NCBI GenBank assembly: GCA_000710935.1
Contig: BAYV01000010.1
Coordinates: 84,571 to 148,570 of the forward strand
DNA length: 64,000 nt
Source: Iodidimonas nitroreducens
GTDB taxonomy: Bacteria; Pseudomonadota; Alphaproteobacteria; Sphingomonadales; Rhodothalassiaceae
Reading direction: 5' to 3'
The notes under the pieces are model-generated. The model had not been told where the DNA came from, did no database searches, and saw nothing but the letters and a program-made list of their open reading frames with translations. A program made the position numbers and the translations under genes. Of this stretch, positions 19,032-29,400 are shown one piece after another (position 1 is the stretch's first letter; the number at the start of each line of letters is the position of its first letter).

Positions 19032-19996
19032 AGCCCGATATTGCCCCCCGAAAGGACGATGGCAATGATCCGATCACGGGTTTCGATTTTATGGGCCAGC
19101 ACCGCCGCAAGAGCCACAGCGCCCCCCGGCTCGACAACGATCTTCAGACGCTCGAAGGCAAAGGCCATCGCCGCCTTCACCTCATCATCTGTCACCACCA
19201 CGCCGCTCTCTAAAAGCTGCCGATTATGGGCAAAAGTCAGGGCCCCGGGCATGGGGGCCAATAAAGCATCGCAGATCGAGCGGCTTTCAAGATCATTGGC
19301 CACCCGCTTTCCAGCCTTCAAGGATCGGGCCGTATCATCAAAGCCCAAAGGCTCGACCCCATGCACTGCGATGGCCGGAAAGGCTGCCTTCAGGGCCGTG
19401 GCGCTGCCCGCAATCAAGCCGCCGCCGCCAACGCAGATGAGGGCGGCATCGAGCGTGCATCCGCGCTTTTTGGCCTGATCGGCGATTTCCAGCCCCACAG
19501 TGCCCTGCCCGGCAATGATCTGACGATCATCATAAGACGGCACCAAGATCGCCCCGCTTTGGGCGCACAGATCCATCGCAATCTGTTCGCGGTTTTGGGT
19601 ATAGCGATCATAGGCAATGATTTCAGCACCCAAAGCGCGGGTATTCTCGCGCTTGATCGCGGGCGCATCATGGGGCATCACGATCTGGGCCCGCACGCCT
19701 AAGCGCCTTGCGGCTTCGGCCACTCCCTGGGCATGATTGCCCGACGAAAAGGCAACCACCCCTGCGGCACGCTCATCCGCGCTCAGGCGTGACAGGCGGT
19801 TATACGCCCCCCTGATCTTGAATGAGCCGGTGCGTTGCAGGCATTCCGCCTTTACCAGAACCCGGCCCCCCGCCCGCGCGTTTAAAATCGGATGTTCCAT
19901 AAGCGGGGTGCGCAGGGCCACCCCGGCCAAAGCTTCGGCGGCGTCCTCGATATCCGCGATGCCGATGAGGTCGAGATCGTCTTCATGATGGTGCAT
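19004..19996 (-). CDS. Threonine/serine dehydratase (PLP fold type II)
   Basis: About 330 aa PLP enzyme. The lysine lies in SFKIRGAYNRLS, the substrate loop in SSGNHAQGVA, and the phosphate-binding glycine loop in CVGGGGLIAG. It lacks the C-terminal ACT regulatory domain, so it is the catabolic or hydroxyaspartate/serine-racemase-like type rather than biosynthetic IlvA. AAGGA stands six bases before the ATG at 19996; an ATG at 20002 overlaps the stop of the upstream transporter gene. The tight coupling indicates one transcript, although a link with hopanoid transport is not obvious. Confidence 0.88.
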   Translation of the reverse strand: MHHHEDDLDLIGIADIEDAAEALAGVALRTPLMEHPILNARAGGRVLVKAECLQRTGSFKIRGAYNRLSRLSADERAAGVVAFSSGNHAQGVAEAARRLGVRAQIVMPHDAPAIKRENTRALGAEIIAYDRYTQNREQIAMDLCAQSGAILVPSYDDRQIIAGQGTVGLEIADQAKKRGCTLDAALICVGGGGLIAGSATALKAAFPAIAVHGVEPLGFDDTARSLKAGKRVANDLESRSICDALLAPMPGALTFAHNRQLLESGVVVTDDEVKAAMAFAFERLKIVVEPGGAVALAAVLAHKIETRDRIIAIVLSGGNIGLQDFSALMA

Positions 19997-19998
19997 GA

Positions 19999-22722
19999 TC
20001 ATTCCTTGCGGGCTTTTTTATTTTTGAGACGTTTTGACAAGCCATCGGCAAAGCGCAATAAAAATGGCAGAACCACCAGGGTTGTCAGCACCGTGATGCT
20101 GATCGCGATCATCAGCAGCATCCCCATGCTGGCGGTTCCACGATGCTGGGAAAGAGCCAGCGAGCCAAAGGAGCCGATGGTGGTGAGCGCGCTTAAGACA
20201 ACAGCCCGGGGTGTGCTGCTGGAAAAAAGCGCGGCCATCCCGCTCTGGCCCGGATCGGCCTGTTTTTCGAGCGCCATATGGCGCGCCCGCATCGCCAGAT
20301 GAATGGCGCTATCTACCCCCAAACCAATCAGCAGGGGCAAAACGATCACATTGGCAAAGTTAAAGGGCAGCCCGATCAAAATCCCGATGGCCGCCGTGAG
20401 GACCCCCGCCAAAAGGATCGGGGCCATCACAATAAAGATAAAACCAATCCGCCGGATCAGCACAAAAATAAGGATCGATCCCAGCGCCAAAGCCAGCAAT
20501 GATGCCTGCACCATCGCCTGCCCCACCACATCACCCGCCCGCAGAACGGAAATGGCGCCCCCCGATAAATCCGGGGAAATTTCAGCCACTTCATCCACAA
20601 AAACACGGCGGGCCTCCTGATCGCGCACATCATGGGCGGGAAGCACCTCGACCCGGACCAGACCATCGGGCGAAATAAACCGCCTGCTGATCGCCGGGGG
20701 CAGGCTTTCCATCTCCACGGGCCGGGCCGTCAATTGCAGGCGCAATCGCGCCATCTGCATCGGGAAATAGCGCATCAGGGCTTCATCAAGGCGATCATAA
20801 AGCGCCGGATCATGGCGCGCTGCCTGGAAAAAAACCTGCAAGCTTTCATTCAACCGGGCGGCGGCCTCGGCCGTTGGGCTATCGGGATCAATCGCGCCTA
20901 CGATTTGAGTATCCGCGATCAGATCCGCCACTGCCAGTTCAGCCGCGCGGGCATCCGTGGGGGGCAAGGCGGCCATCCGAGCTGCGAGATCATCACCACT
21001 TTGCAAGACAAAAACCAGATCACCCGCCAGAAAATCAATTTCCGCCAGTTTCAGATCCTGTTCATCAGGGATGAAATCATTCAAGGTGATCGCAGCCTCG
21101 ACAGTGTCTAATGCTTCTGCCTTTTGCGCAAAATCGAAAGCCGCATCAGGGGATGGGCTGAGATAATTCAGCCTATAGGGAAAATCCTGCGGCCGATCAA
21201 ACAACAGATCGAACGCGACCACCCCGGGTGATTGCGGATCACGCAGATGCATCGGATCAGCATCAAAACGCACCTTATCCATCAGGCCCAATGACAGGAA
21301 ACCCAGCACGATCAGCAATCCCGCCAGTGGCGCGCTGAAGCGTTGGCCAAAAGCCTGCAGCCGCCTGATGGTGCGGCCTGCTGCCACTTTCGCCGCAATG
21401 CCGTTCGGCTTGGCGGATGTTTTGACCGAAGGAAAAAGTGACAGCAAGGCGGGGATCAGGGTCATGGCAATGATAAAGGCCAGCAAAACCCCGGTCCCGG
21501 AAATCACCCCCAATTGCGCCATGCCCACAAATCGGGTGGGCACGAAGGCAAAAAACGCAACGCTCGTGGTGAGCGCAGCCAGCGCCAAAGCCGGGCCCGC
21601 CTTTTCTATGGCCTGCACCATAGCGGCGCCTTGATCATCATGATCGCGGCTTTGCTCGGCATAGGCGAGGATCAAATGAATGGCAAAATCAATACCCAAG
21701 CCAATCAGCAAAACCGTAAAGGCGATGGAGACCAGATTAAGCTCGCCAATCAAAACAGCCGCCGCCCCGGATGTAAGGAGAATAGACACAAGAAGCGAGG
21801 CCAGGGCCGCCACCACATATTGCCAACGCCCCAGCCCCACAACCAGAATAACCGCCACCAGCACAAGGGAGATGAGGGCCGATATCTCGATCCCCTGCGA
21901 CACCGATTTCAATTCTTCGGTCCGCAAGACAAGATCGCCGGTGATCGCAATGCTGGCGGCCTCAAGAACAGGCGCGGGCAGCCCGGCAATGGCCTGACGC
22001 AGCCCATCAATGGCGGCACGGGCGGGCTGCAGGGATTGATAATCCAGCACCGGATGAACCACCAGAACAGTCTGGTTGATCGCCTGTGTTTCGCCAAACA
22101 TCTGTTGCCATGAAAGCGGCCTTGCCTCTCCCTTATTAAGGGCCGAAACCGTTTCATTCACCGCATCATAGGCACCGGCGATCATCGGCAGATCAACGCC
22201 ATCCTCGCTCGCCTCAGAAATTCGTCCTAATTCGGTGAAAAAGGTGGATAATGTTGGATGCTCTACTAAAGATTGCAACAAAGGGGCCGCACTGGACAGC
22301 CGCCCGGTCAAATCCATCAGATCATCAAGGGGCAGAAACAAAAGCCCCTGACGCTGGAAATAGGGATCGACCCGAGGGGCAAAAACATCGCTGAAAAGAT
22401 CACGGCGCTGGCGCAGGGCTTTGGCGAGTTCGCTGGCTGCATGATCAGCTTCATCGGGGGTTTCGGCGCGGATGATAACAAGGATCTGATCGCGCAATTT
22501 CGGAAAGGCACGATCCATGGCAATGGCGTTTTGCCGGAAAGCCTCGCGGCTGTCGATCATCTGAGAGCTATCGGTATTGATCCCAAGGGACGTGATCGCC
22601 GCATAAACCGAAAGCAAAACAAGAAGCCCCAAAATGGCCACAACGCGCCGGGGCTTTTGCCATGCCTGCGCCACCACAAAGGACAGGAGGCGCTCGATAA
22701 GGGTTTCAAATGTCGCCTTCAC
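19999..22722 (-). CDS. hpnN: MMPL/RND superfamily transporter, HpnN-like
   Basis: 907-aa inner-membrane protein with the duplicated RND plan: an N-terminal helix, a large periplasmic domain, a six-helix bundle (about 275-450), then a second periplasmic domain and bundle. Motifs such as IGLGIDFAIHLILAYAEQ and IGLGVDSAIHLAMRAR are the paired Asp-containing RND segments. The periplasmic part, including QRQGLLFLPLDDLMDL, resembles the hopanoid transporter HpnN that delivers hopanoids to the outer membrane. Translation starts at GTG. No shc or other hpn genes lie in this window, so the hopanoid assignment depends on overall resemblance. Confidence 0.75.
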   Translation of the reverse strand: MKATFETLIERLLSFVVAQAWQKPRRVVAILGLLVLLSVYAAITSLGINTDSSQMIDSREAFRQNAIAMDRAFPKLRDQILVIIRAETPDEADHAASELAKALRQRRDLFSDVFAPRVDPYFQRQGLLFLPLDDLMDLTGRLSSAAPLLQSLVEHPTLSTFFTELGRISEASEDGVDLPMIAGAYDAVNETVSALNKGEARPLSWQQMFGETQAINQTVLVVHPVLDYQSLQPARAAIDGLRQAIAGLPAPVLEAASIAITGDLVLRTEELKSVSQGIEISALISLVLVAVILVVGLGRWQYVVAALASLLVSILLTSGAAAVLIGELNLVSIAFTVLLIGLGIDFAIHLILAYAEQSRDHDDQGAAMVQAIEKAGPALALAALTTSVAFFAFVPTRFVGMAQLGVISGTGVLLAFIIAMTLIPALLSLFPSVKTSAKPNGIAAKVAAGRTIRRLQAFGQRFSAPLAGLLIVLGFLSLGLMDKVRFDADPMHLRDPQSPGVVAFDLLFDRPQDFPYRLNYLSPSPDAAFDFAQKAEALDTVEAAITLNDFIPDEQDLKLAEIDFLAGDLVFVLQSGDDLAARMAALPPTDARAAELAVADLIADTQIVGAIDPDSPTAEAAARLNESLQVFFQAARHDPALYDRLDEALMRYFPMQMARLRLQLTARPVEMESLPPAISRRFISPDGLVRVEVLPAHDVRDQEARRVFVDEVAEISPDLSGGAISVLRAGDVVGQAMVQASLLALALGSILIFVLIRRIGFIFIVMAPILLAGVLTAAIGILIGLPFNFANVIVLPLLIGLGVDSAIHLAMRARHMALEKQADPGQSGMAALFSSSTPRAVVLSALTTIGSFGSLALSQHRGTASMGMLLMIAISITVLTTLVVLPFLLRFADGLSKRLKNKKARKE

Positions 22723-22771
22723 GATGTGCTTCTTGCCCCTGCGCTTTAGGATTATGGAGGAGGATGAGAGA

Positions 22772-23116
22772 TCAATGATCGCTGGCGGCCAGCATGCTCT
22801 CCCTGATCCCGGTTTTCAATGCCAAGCCTTCGGCAGTGATGGTGATGGCATGCGGCCAGTTCGCCCGGGCCAATCCCTTGCGTTCCAATGTTCCCCACAC
22901 ATTGGGATTGATAAGCCCACTGGCAAAGCGGGTGGAAACCGTGAGGCGGCCAATATGCAGATGATCGCCATGGGCCTCTTTATGGGCTTGGGGCAGATTG
23001 AAAAGGGTAATTTCGCCGGTCTCTTCGTTGGTGGAGGCCAATTCGGATTTTTCAGCCAGTTCCTGCAATAAGGCGAGAGTCCGCATTTGCAGATTATTGA
23101 GCCTGATCATCGGCAT
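22772..23116 (-). CDS. Uncharacterised protein, possible winged-helix fold
   Basis: 114 aa, not assigned to a named family. The N-terminal half is helical (RLNNLQMRTLALLQELAEK), the middle reads like a short beta segment with two His (GDHLHIGRLTVS), and the C-terminal part NPNVWGTLERKGLARANWP is reminiscent of a DNA-binding wing helix. The frame has normal local codon use and is transcribed toward hpnN, 49 bases away, so cotranscription is possible. No signal peptide or membrane segment. Confidence 0.65.
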   Translation of the reverse strand: MPMIRLNNLQMRTLALLQELAEKSELASTNEETGEITLFNLPQAHKEAHGDHLHIGRLTVSTRFASGLINPNVWGTLERKGLARANWPHAITITAEGLALKTGIRESMLAASDH

Positions 23117-23425
23117 TGTGCACTCCGTTTTTTTTCATTGATGGGCTTCAGGGCTGGGCTGAGCTTTAGCGCTTTTTCAAAAATGAGCTTTAGCGCTGTT
23201 TCAAAAAGCTGCCCTTTATTCTGGCATGAAAAGCGGCAGGCGATTATTGTCATGGGCGGCTCGATGATTAAAGATATGTTTTAGCTTAATCATGCGAAAA
23301 GGAAAAATGCCCAAAGCCGCAGGCAAAAAGCCAAGAGTTTTCGTTGAAAGATCGGGCCATCTGGCTTAGGTCCTGACTTAAGCTGAACAGGCACGGATTA
23401 TCCAGCAGGAAGGCACGCTCATCCC
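23117..23425. other. Intergenic region before cysD with a tandem repeat
   Basis: 309 bases between the divergent starts of the uncharacterised gene and cysD. It holds two adjacent 24-bp repeats at 23160-23183 and 23184-23207. Nothing else is gene-like; both promoters must lie here. I could not identify a convincing CysB-like site or a -35/-10 pair. Confidence 0.6.
23160..23207. repeat. Tandem 24-bp direct repeat
   Basis: Two head-to-tail copies of TGAGCTTTAGCGCT-N-TTTCAAAAA that differ at one base (T versus G). Each copy contains the palindromic core AGCGCT. They lie 220-265 bases upstream of cysD and just upstream of the divergent gene, so a regulatory role for either gene is possible but unproven. 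Confidence 0.85.
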
Positions 23426-24328
23426 ATGTCACAGATGACCCACTTACAGCGTCTGGAAGCCGAAAGCATCCAGATCATTCGCGAGGTTGCATCGGAATGC
23501 CGCAATCCCGTGATGCTGTTTTCCATCGGCAAGGATTCGATGGTCATGCTGCATCTGGCGCGCAAGGCTTTTTATCCCTCGCCTTTGCCCTTTCCCATTT
23601 TGCATGTGGATACCACCTGGAAATTCCGCGAGATGATCGCCTTCAGGGATCAACTCGCCAAAGATTGGGGCCTTGATCTGCTGGTTCATATCAATCAGGA
23701 CGGGGTGAAACAGGGTGTGGGGCCGATCAGCCATGGCTCTGCCATCCATACCGACATCATGAAAACCCAATCGCTCAAACAGGCGCTCGACCTTTATAAA
23801 TTCGATGCGGCTTTTGGCGGCGCCCGGCGCGATGAGGAAAAATCCCGCGCTAAGGAGCGGATTTTTTCTTTCCGCTCAGCCCAGCATCGCTGGGATCCTA
23901 AAAATCAGCGTCCTGAATTATGGCACATCTACAATACCCGCATCCATAAGGGCGAAAGCATGCGGGTGTTTCCCATCTCGAATTGGACCGAATTGGATGT
24001 GTGGCAATATATTTATCAGGAAAAAATCCCCATCATCGAGCTTTATTTTGCCAAGGAACGTCCGGTGGTGGAACGCGATGGCGCGCTGATCATGGTCGAT
24101 GATGATCGCCTGCCCATCAATGCAGGAGAGACCGTGGAAAAACGCATGGTCCGCTTTCGCACTTTGGGCTGCTATCCCCTTACCGGCGGCATTGAATCCC
24201 AGGCAACGGATATGGAAGGGATCATCATGGAAATGCTGGTTTCCCGCACTTCCGAGCGGCAAGGTCGGGTGATCGATCGCGATCATGGGGCCTCGATGGA
24301 AAAAAAGAAGCAGGAAGGCTATTTCTGA
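23426..24328 (+). CDS. cysD: Sulfate adenylyltransferase subunit 2
   Basis: Catalytic ATP sulfurylase subunit that forms adenosine 5'-phosphosulfate from sulfate and ATP. PP-loop [17 protein letters not shown] near residue 34, [20 protein letters not shown], and the C-terminal [13 protein letters not shown] are diagnostic. 300 aa as usual. Its stop overlaps the cysNC start by one base (TGATG), indicating translational coupling and a 1:1 complex with CysN. Confidence 0.97.
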   Translation: MSQMTHLQRLEAESIQIIREVASECRNPVMLFSIGKDSMVMLHLARKAFYPSPLPFPILHVDTTWKFREMIAFRDQLAKDWGLDLLVHINQDGVKQGVGPISHGSAIHTDIMKTQSLKQALDLYKFDAAFGGARRDEEKSRAKERIFSFRSAQHRWDPKNQRPELWHIYNTRIHKGESMRVFPISNWTELDVWQYIYQEKIPIIELYFAKERPVVERDGALIMVDDDRLPINAGETVEKRMVRFRTLGCYPLTGGIESQATDMEGIIMEMLVSRTSERQGRVIDRDHGASMEKKKQEGYF

Positions 24329-26226
24329 TGCATGATCAATCCGTGGGAAAAGCGCCCGAAGCCCTGATCCGCTATCTGAAGGAACAGGAATCAAAGGATT
24401 TGCTGCGCTTCATCACCTGTGGCAGCGTGGATGATGGCAAATCCACCCTGATTGGCCGCCTGCTCTTTGATTCCAAAATGATTTTTGAAGATCAACTGGC
24501 CAGCCTTGAAAAAGACAGCCGGAAAATGGGCACCACGGGTCAGGATATCGATCTGGCGCTTCTTCTCGATGGTTTGGAGGCCGAGCGCGAACAGGGCATC
24601 ACCATCGATGTGGCCTATCGCTTTTTTGCCACCGACAAGCGCCGGTTCATCGTGGCCGATACCCCCGGCCATGAACAATATACCCGGAATATGGCCACCG
24701 GCGCCTCGACCGCCGATGCCGCGATCATTTTGGTGGATGCGCGCAAGGGCCTGCTCACCCAAACCCGCCGCCACAGCTATATCTGCTCGCTTTTGGGTGT
24801 GCGCCATATCATTTTAGCCGTCAACAAGATGGATCTGGTGGATTATTCCCAAACGGTTTTTGATCAGATCCGCGCCGATTATGAAGCCTTTGCCAAAACC
24901 ATTGGCTATGATCATGTCAGCTGCCTGCCGCTTTCAGCGCTCAAGGGTGAAAATGTTCTGCATCGCACGGCGGCCCTTGATTGGTTCAATGGCCCCACCC
25001 TTCTCGCCAAGCTTGAAACCATTCCCGTGGCCGATGCTGATGATACAGGCCCCTTTCGCCTGCCGGTGCAGTGGGTCAATCGCCCTAATCTGGATTTTCG
25101 CGGATTTTCCGGCACCATCGCCGCCGGGCGGATTTCGGTGGGCGATCCTGTCGTGGTTTTGCCATCGGCCAAAAGCAGCAGGGTATCATCCATCGTCACC
25201 TTTGATGGAACGCGAGAAAGTGCCTCGATCGGTGAAGCCATCACCCTCACCCTTGAAGATGAAATCGATATTTCGCGCGGCGATGTGATCTGCCACTCCG
25301 AAAACCGGGCCGGGCTTTCCGATCAATTCGAGGCGAAAATCGTGTGGATGGCCGATGAACCGCTGATCCCCGGGCGGCCCTATCTGCTGAAAAGCGGCGC
25401 TCGCACGGTTTCAATGGTGGTGACCCGGCTAAAATACAGTATTAATGTCAATAGCCTCGAACAAGCCGCCACCAAACGGCTTGAGCTTAATGATATCGGG
25501 GTTGCCAATATCAGCCTTGATCAGCAGATCGCCTTTGATCCCTATCACGATAATCACGAAACCGGCAGTTTCATCATCATCGACAAGATGACCAATGGCA
25601 CGGTGGGGGCCGGGATGATCGATTTCGGCCTGCGCCGGGCCACCAATATTCATTGGCAGGCGGTGGATGTGAACAAGGCCGCCCGCGCCGCGATGAAGGC
25701 GCAAAAACCGGCTGTTTTGTGGTTTACCGGGCTTTCAGGATCGGGCAAATCAACCATCGCCAATCTGGTTGAAAAGCGCCTTCATGCCGCTGGTCGACAC
25801 ACCTATATGCTGGATGGCGACAATATCCGCCATGGCTTGAATAAGGATCTGGGCTTTACCGAAGTGGACCGGGTGGAAAATATCCGCCGGGTTGCCGAAG
25901 TCGCACGCCTGATGGCTGATGCCGGTTTGATCGTTTTGGTTTCGTTCATCTCGCCTTTCCGATCCGAACGTAAGATGGCCCGCGATCTTTTGCCGGAGGA
26001 TGAATTTCACGAGGTTTTCGTGGACACGCCCATCGCCCTGTGCGAACAGCGCGATCCCAAAGGGCTTTATAAAAAGGCACGAATGGGTGAAATCAAGAAT
26101 TTCACGGGCATCGACAGCCCCTATGAACCGCCTTTGGCATCAGAACTCACCCTTGAAACCGCTCTCTCCTCGGCCGAAGAATGCGCCGGGCAGGTGATCG
26201 ATTATCTTGATCAGTTAAGCGATTGA
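24328..26226 (+). CDS. cysNC: Bifunctional sulfate adenylyltransferase subunit 1 / APS kinase
   Basis: Fusion of the GTPase subunit of ATP sulfurylase and adenylylsulfate kinase, giving PAPS for sulfate assimilation or sulfation. The CysN part (about 1-440) has [26 protein letters not shown] and NKMDL as G1, G3 and G4, followed by EF-Tu-like beta barrels. The CysC part (about 455-632) has the P-loop [12 protein letters not shown] and the [15 protein letters not shown] loop. 632 aa matches fused NodQ-like proteins. It is convergent with the histidine kinase gene, with only five bases between stops. Confidence 0.97.
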   Translation: MHDQSVGKAPEALIRYLKEQESKDLLRFITCGSVDDGKSTLIGRLLFDSKMIFEDQLASLEKDSRKMGTTGQDIDLALLLDGLEAEREQGITIDVAYRFFATDKRRFIVADTPGHEQYTRNMATGASTADAAIILVDARKGLLTQTRRHSYICSLLGVRHIILAVNKMDLVDYSQTVFDQIRADYEAFAKTIGYDHVSCLPLSALKGENVLHRTAALDWFNGPTLLAKLETIPVADADDTGPFRLPVQWVNRPNLDFRGFSGTIAAGRISVGDPVVVLPSAKSSRVSSIVTFDGTRESASIGEAITLTLEDEIDISRGDVICHSENRAGLSDQFEAKIVWMADEPLIPGRPYLLKSGARTVSMVVTRLKYSINVNSLEQAATKRLELNDIGVANISLDQQIAFDPYHDNHETGSFIIIDKMTNGTVGAGMIDFGLRRATNIHWQAVDVNKAARAAMKAQKPAVLWFTGLSGSGKSTIANLVEKRLHAAGRHTYMLDGDNIRHGLNKDLGFTEVDRVENIRRVAEVARLMADAGLIVLVSFISPFRSERKMARDLLPEDEFHEVFVDTPIALCEQRDPKGLYKKARMGEIKNFTGIDSPYEPPLASELTLETALSSAEECAGQVIDYLDQLSD

Positions 26227-26231
26227 CCGCA

Positions 26232-27902
26232 TTAAGCCGTCTCCTCGGCCATCAGCGTTCTGTTTTCCGGGAATTGCACGGTGAATTCCGTTCCCTTCCC
26301 GGGTGCTGATTGCACGGTCACGCTGGCCTGATGCAATGTGGCAAGGTTTTTAACCAATGGCAGCCCCAAGCCGGTTCCGGGGAATTGTCGCGACAGGCTA
26401 TTATCCACCTGCTGAAACGGCTCGAATATTTTATCCAGATCTTCGGCCGCAATGCCAATGCCGCTATCGATCACTCTGATCTGGATGGCCTTTTCAGGCA
26501 TATCCACACACAACCTCACCGATCCATCGGACGGGGTGAATTTGATCGCATTCGACAACAGATTGAGCAAAATCTGCCGCAGCGCCCGGCGTTCCGCCCG
26601 CAACATGGGCAAATCCATCTTGCAATCGAGCTCCAGGGCAATCTCCGCCTTGGTGGCCATGGGGGCCATATGATTAAGCGCCAATTGGGTCAGTTCCTCC
26701 AGATCGATGCTTTCTTCTTGCAATTCATAACGGCCCGCTTCGATCCGCGACAGATCGAGAATCCCAGAGATCAGTTCGAGCAGATGGCGTCCGCTTTCCT
26801 TGATATGAACGCTATAATCCCGCACGGTTTTAGCGGGCATGGGAATATCATCCCGGGCGATCAATTCGGCAAAACCGATGATCGAATTGAGGGGCGTGCG
26901 CAATTCATGGCTCATCACCGATAGAAATTGAGATTTCGCCTGATTGGCGCTTTCGGCTTGTTTTCGCGCCTCGATCAATTCCTGTTCTTGCTGCTTTAAA
27001 TGGGTGATATCGGCATGAACACTGACCAATTCGCCGGATGATGTGCGCCGCAAGGTGCTTTGCACCCAGCGCCCGCCTGCCAAAGGCTGTACAAGCTGAT
27101 GGCCCGGTTCAAGATTGGCCCCGGCATTGCCAGCATTGCCATCGGGGAAAAAATCGCGAAACATCCGATTGGCAAGCTGCAATTCCCCTTCGGCCGAGAA
27201 AATGGCAAAAGCTTCGCCTGTATTTTCAATGGCATCCCTGATCCGCATATGGGCCATCTGCAAAGCCTGTTTATCGCGCAGAGCTTCCATAAAGGCATGA
27301 AAACTGCGAAAGGCGATATAGGCCAGCACCAACACGAAAACGATCAGCAAAAGGCCCATCGCAAAGCCTTCGCGCGATCCATGATAGAGCATGCATAAAA
27401 CCGAAAGCGGCATGGCTGTTAATGAAAAGGCCAAACAATGACGCGGCAAGGGTGACAGGGATGTGACCACGCCCGCTGTGAGGCCAATGGCGATAAAGGC
27501 AATGAAAATATGAACATTTTCATTATCGGCAAAGCCAAAAACCAGTTCCGCCGCCCCCCATGAAAGGCCCATCATGATGGTAAAGATCAAGGAGGCGCGC
27601 AAGGATCGACCCTGGATCGCTTCGGGGTTGAAATAGCGCCTGATCTGATAGGCTTTCCACAGGCTGAAAAGCGAAAGCCCGATGATCACAGAAATCCAGA
27701 GGCTGGCATAAAGGGGATTGGCATGGGGATATAAAACCCCCAAAACCACAATCGCCACCACGATATTCATGATCGACATGATCGGGATGAATTGCAAAAG
27801 ATGCAGAAATTGAGCCCGGCGCACAATCCGGCGCGGCATAAAAACCTTGATGTCATCGGCCTCGGACCCCAGCGCCGAATGGCCTTTCTTATTTTTGTTC
27901 AT
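26232..27902 (-). CDS. Membrane sensor histidine kinase (7TM-like, PAS, HisKA, HATPase)
   Basis: 556-aa hybridless kinase. About six or seven hydrophobic helices occupy residues 30-205, followed by a coiled connector, a PAS domain (about 220-305), HisKA with SHELRTPLNSIIGF (His near 332) and a HATPase_c domain with the N box NLLSNAIKF, G1 DSGIGIA and G2 GTGLGLPL. The design resembles alphaproteobacterial PleC/DivJ-type kinases, and DivK/PleD genes are present 25 kb away, but partnership is speculation. ATG at 27902 is chosen over a TTG at 27914. There is no adjacent response regulator. Confidence 0.9.
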   Translation of the reverse strand: MNKNKKGHSALGSEADDIKVFMPRRIVRRAQFLHLLQFIPIMSIMNIVVAIVVLGVLYPHANPLYASLWISVIIGLSLFSLWKAYQIRRYFNPEAIQGRSLRASLIFTIMMGLSWGAAELVFGFADNENVHIFIAFIAIGLTAGVVTSLSPLPRHCLAFSLTAMPLSVLCMLYHGSREGFAMGLLLIVFVLVLAYIAFRSFHAFMEALRDKQALQMAHMRIRDAIENTGEAFAIFSAEGELQLANRMFRDFFPDGNAGNAGANLEPGHQLVQPLAGGRWVQSTLRRTSSGELVSVHADITHLKQQEQELIEARKQAESANQAKSQFLSVMSHELRTPLNSIIGFAELIARDDIPMPAKTVRDYSVHIKESGRHLLELISGILDLSRIEAGRYELQEESIDLEELTQLALNHMAPMATKAEIALELDCKMDLPMLRAERRALRQILLNLLSNAIKFTPSDGSVRLCVDMPEKAIQIRVIDSGIGIAAEDLDKIFEPFQQVDNSLSRQFPGTGLGLPLVKNLATLHQASVTVQSAPGKGTEFTVQFPENRTLMAEETA

Positions 27903-28007
27903 TACATATCCCAAGGATCGCTGAGATCAGACGATCTCATGGGGATGTAAATTAATCTTTAATCATGGCGCACACCCCATCACAATGGCATGAGCGGGGC
28001 CAGAGTT

Positions 28008-29189
28008 TCAGTTCGCCAACGGGCTTTCGGTCCGCTCAATCCATCCCCCGCCCAGCACTTCATCGCCATCATAGAAAACCGCCGCCTGTCCGGGGGAAAT
28101 GCCCGCTTGTGGCGTGCACAGCGTGATCTGCGCCCGGCGATCATCAAGCAGCCGCACCCGCGCTTTCACAGGCTCCTGCGTATTTCTGATGCGCACGAAT
28201 ACATCTTGTTCATCTGTCTCTGGTCGGTCCTCGCCCAGCCAATTCAGCTCGCGGGCGATGAAACGGCCAATATCCAGAGCCGCTTTGGGGCCCACGATCA
28301 CCCGCCTGCTTTCAGGCTCCAGCTTCACCACATAAAGCGGATCGGCAGTGCCCCCCACCCCGATGCCCCGGCGCTGGCCAATGGTATAATGAATGATCCC
28401 TTCATGCTGGCCCAAAACCCGGCCATCCAGATGAACGATCTCGCCGGGATCAGCGGCACCGGGGCGCAGGCGTTCGATGACGCTGGCATAATTGCCCTGC
28501 GGCACAAAGCAGATATCCTGGCTATCGGGTTTATCGGCTACGATCAGCCCGAAATCTTCGGCCAGCATCCGCACATCCGGCTTTTCCAGCCCGCCCAAGG
28601 GGAAGCGCAGAAAATCAAGCTGTTCGCGGGTGGTGGAAAACAGAAAATAGCTTTGATCCCGGCGCGCATCCACCGCCTTAAAAAGGCGCCAGCCCCCCTC
28701 CCCGGGGAAAGACTGCACATAATGCCCGGTCGCCAGACAATCCGCCCCCAAATCCCGTGCCGTTTGCAAAAGATCGCGAAATTTGACCCGTTCATTACAG
28801 CGCACGCAAGGAATTGGGGTTTCACCACGCAGATAGCTATCGGCAAAATCATCCATCACGGCATCGGAAAAGCGGCTTTCATAATCCAGAACATAATGGG
28901 GAATGCCCAAGGATTCACAAACTCTGCGGGCATCGTGAATATCCTGCCCGGCACAACAGGCGCCCTTTTTCTGAACCGCCACCCCATGATCATAAAGCTG
29001 CAAGGTGATGCCGATCACCTCATAGCCCTGACGCGCCAGCAAAGCTGCGGTCACCGAGCTATCGACCCCGCCCGACATCGCCACAACCACACGGGTATCG
29101 GCTGGCGCCCGGTCAAACCCAAGGCCATTCAATGTTCCGGGCGACCAATGGGCGGCCTCGGCGATCAGCTTGTCTAATAATGTGCTCAC
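28008..29189 (-). CDS. mnmA: tRNA-specific 2-thiouridylase MnmA
   Basis: Installs the 2-thio group on U34 of tRNAs for Lys, Glu and Gln. PP-loop [10 protein letters not shown], the nucleophile-region [16 protein letters not shown], and [10 protein letters not shown] carrying the second catalytic Cys are present; the C-terminal beta barrel follows. The start is uncertain: the frame is open to a TTG at 29234, and GTG codons at 29198 and 29189 are more plausible. With GTG at 29189 the protein is 393 aa, within the family range. Confidence 0.94.
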   Translation of the reverse strand: MSTLLDKLIAEAAHWSPGTLNGLGFDRAPADTRVVVAMSGGVDSSVTAALLARQGYEVIGITLQLYDHGVAVQKKGACCAGQDIHDARRVCESLGIPHYVLDYESRFSDAVMDDFADSYLRGETPIPCVRCNERVKFRDLLQTARDLGADCLATGHYVQSFPGEGGWRLFKAVDARRDQSYFLFSTTREQLDFLRFPLGGLEKPDVRMLAEDFGLIVADKPDSQDICFVPQGNYASVIERLRPGAADPGEIVHLDGRVLGQHEGIIHYTIGQRRGIGVGGTADPLYVVKLEPESRRVIVGPKAALDIGRFIARELNWLGEDRPETDEQDVFVRIRNTQEPVKARVRLLDDRRAQITLCTPQAGISPGQAAVFYDGDEVLGGGWIERTESPLAN

Positions 29190-29348
29190 GCGGCGCACTA
29201 TAATCTTCTGCCGCAAAAATTCAACATCCGGCAAAAGCCGCCATCCATGGGGCAGAGATTGCCTGATCCCTCCCTATAAAGCATCCTTAATATCCTGATT
29301 ACCATCTATAAATCATTGTTTTTCAATACGTTAAAGAAATTCATCAAA

Positions 29349-29365
29349 TTGGCCCGATCATTGCA
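29349..29365 (+). promoter_or_regulatory. Sigma-54 (-24/-12) promoter of fliK-flgD-flgE
   Basis: TTGGCCCGATCATTGCA fits the RpoN consensus (YTGGCACGRNNNTTGCW) with GG and GC ten bases apart and one mismatch in the -24 box. It ends 35 bases before the fliK ATG. The flbD gene in this cluster encodes the matching class of sigma-54 activator. Confidence 0.85.
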
Positions 29366-29400
29366 TTGTTCTGAGCGACATAACAGCGAGCAAGCGCATC

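Noticed and set aside
27990..29177. 395-codon plus-strand open frame
   Set aside because: Complete antisense shadow of mnmA, whose motifs are unambiguous.
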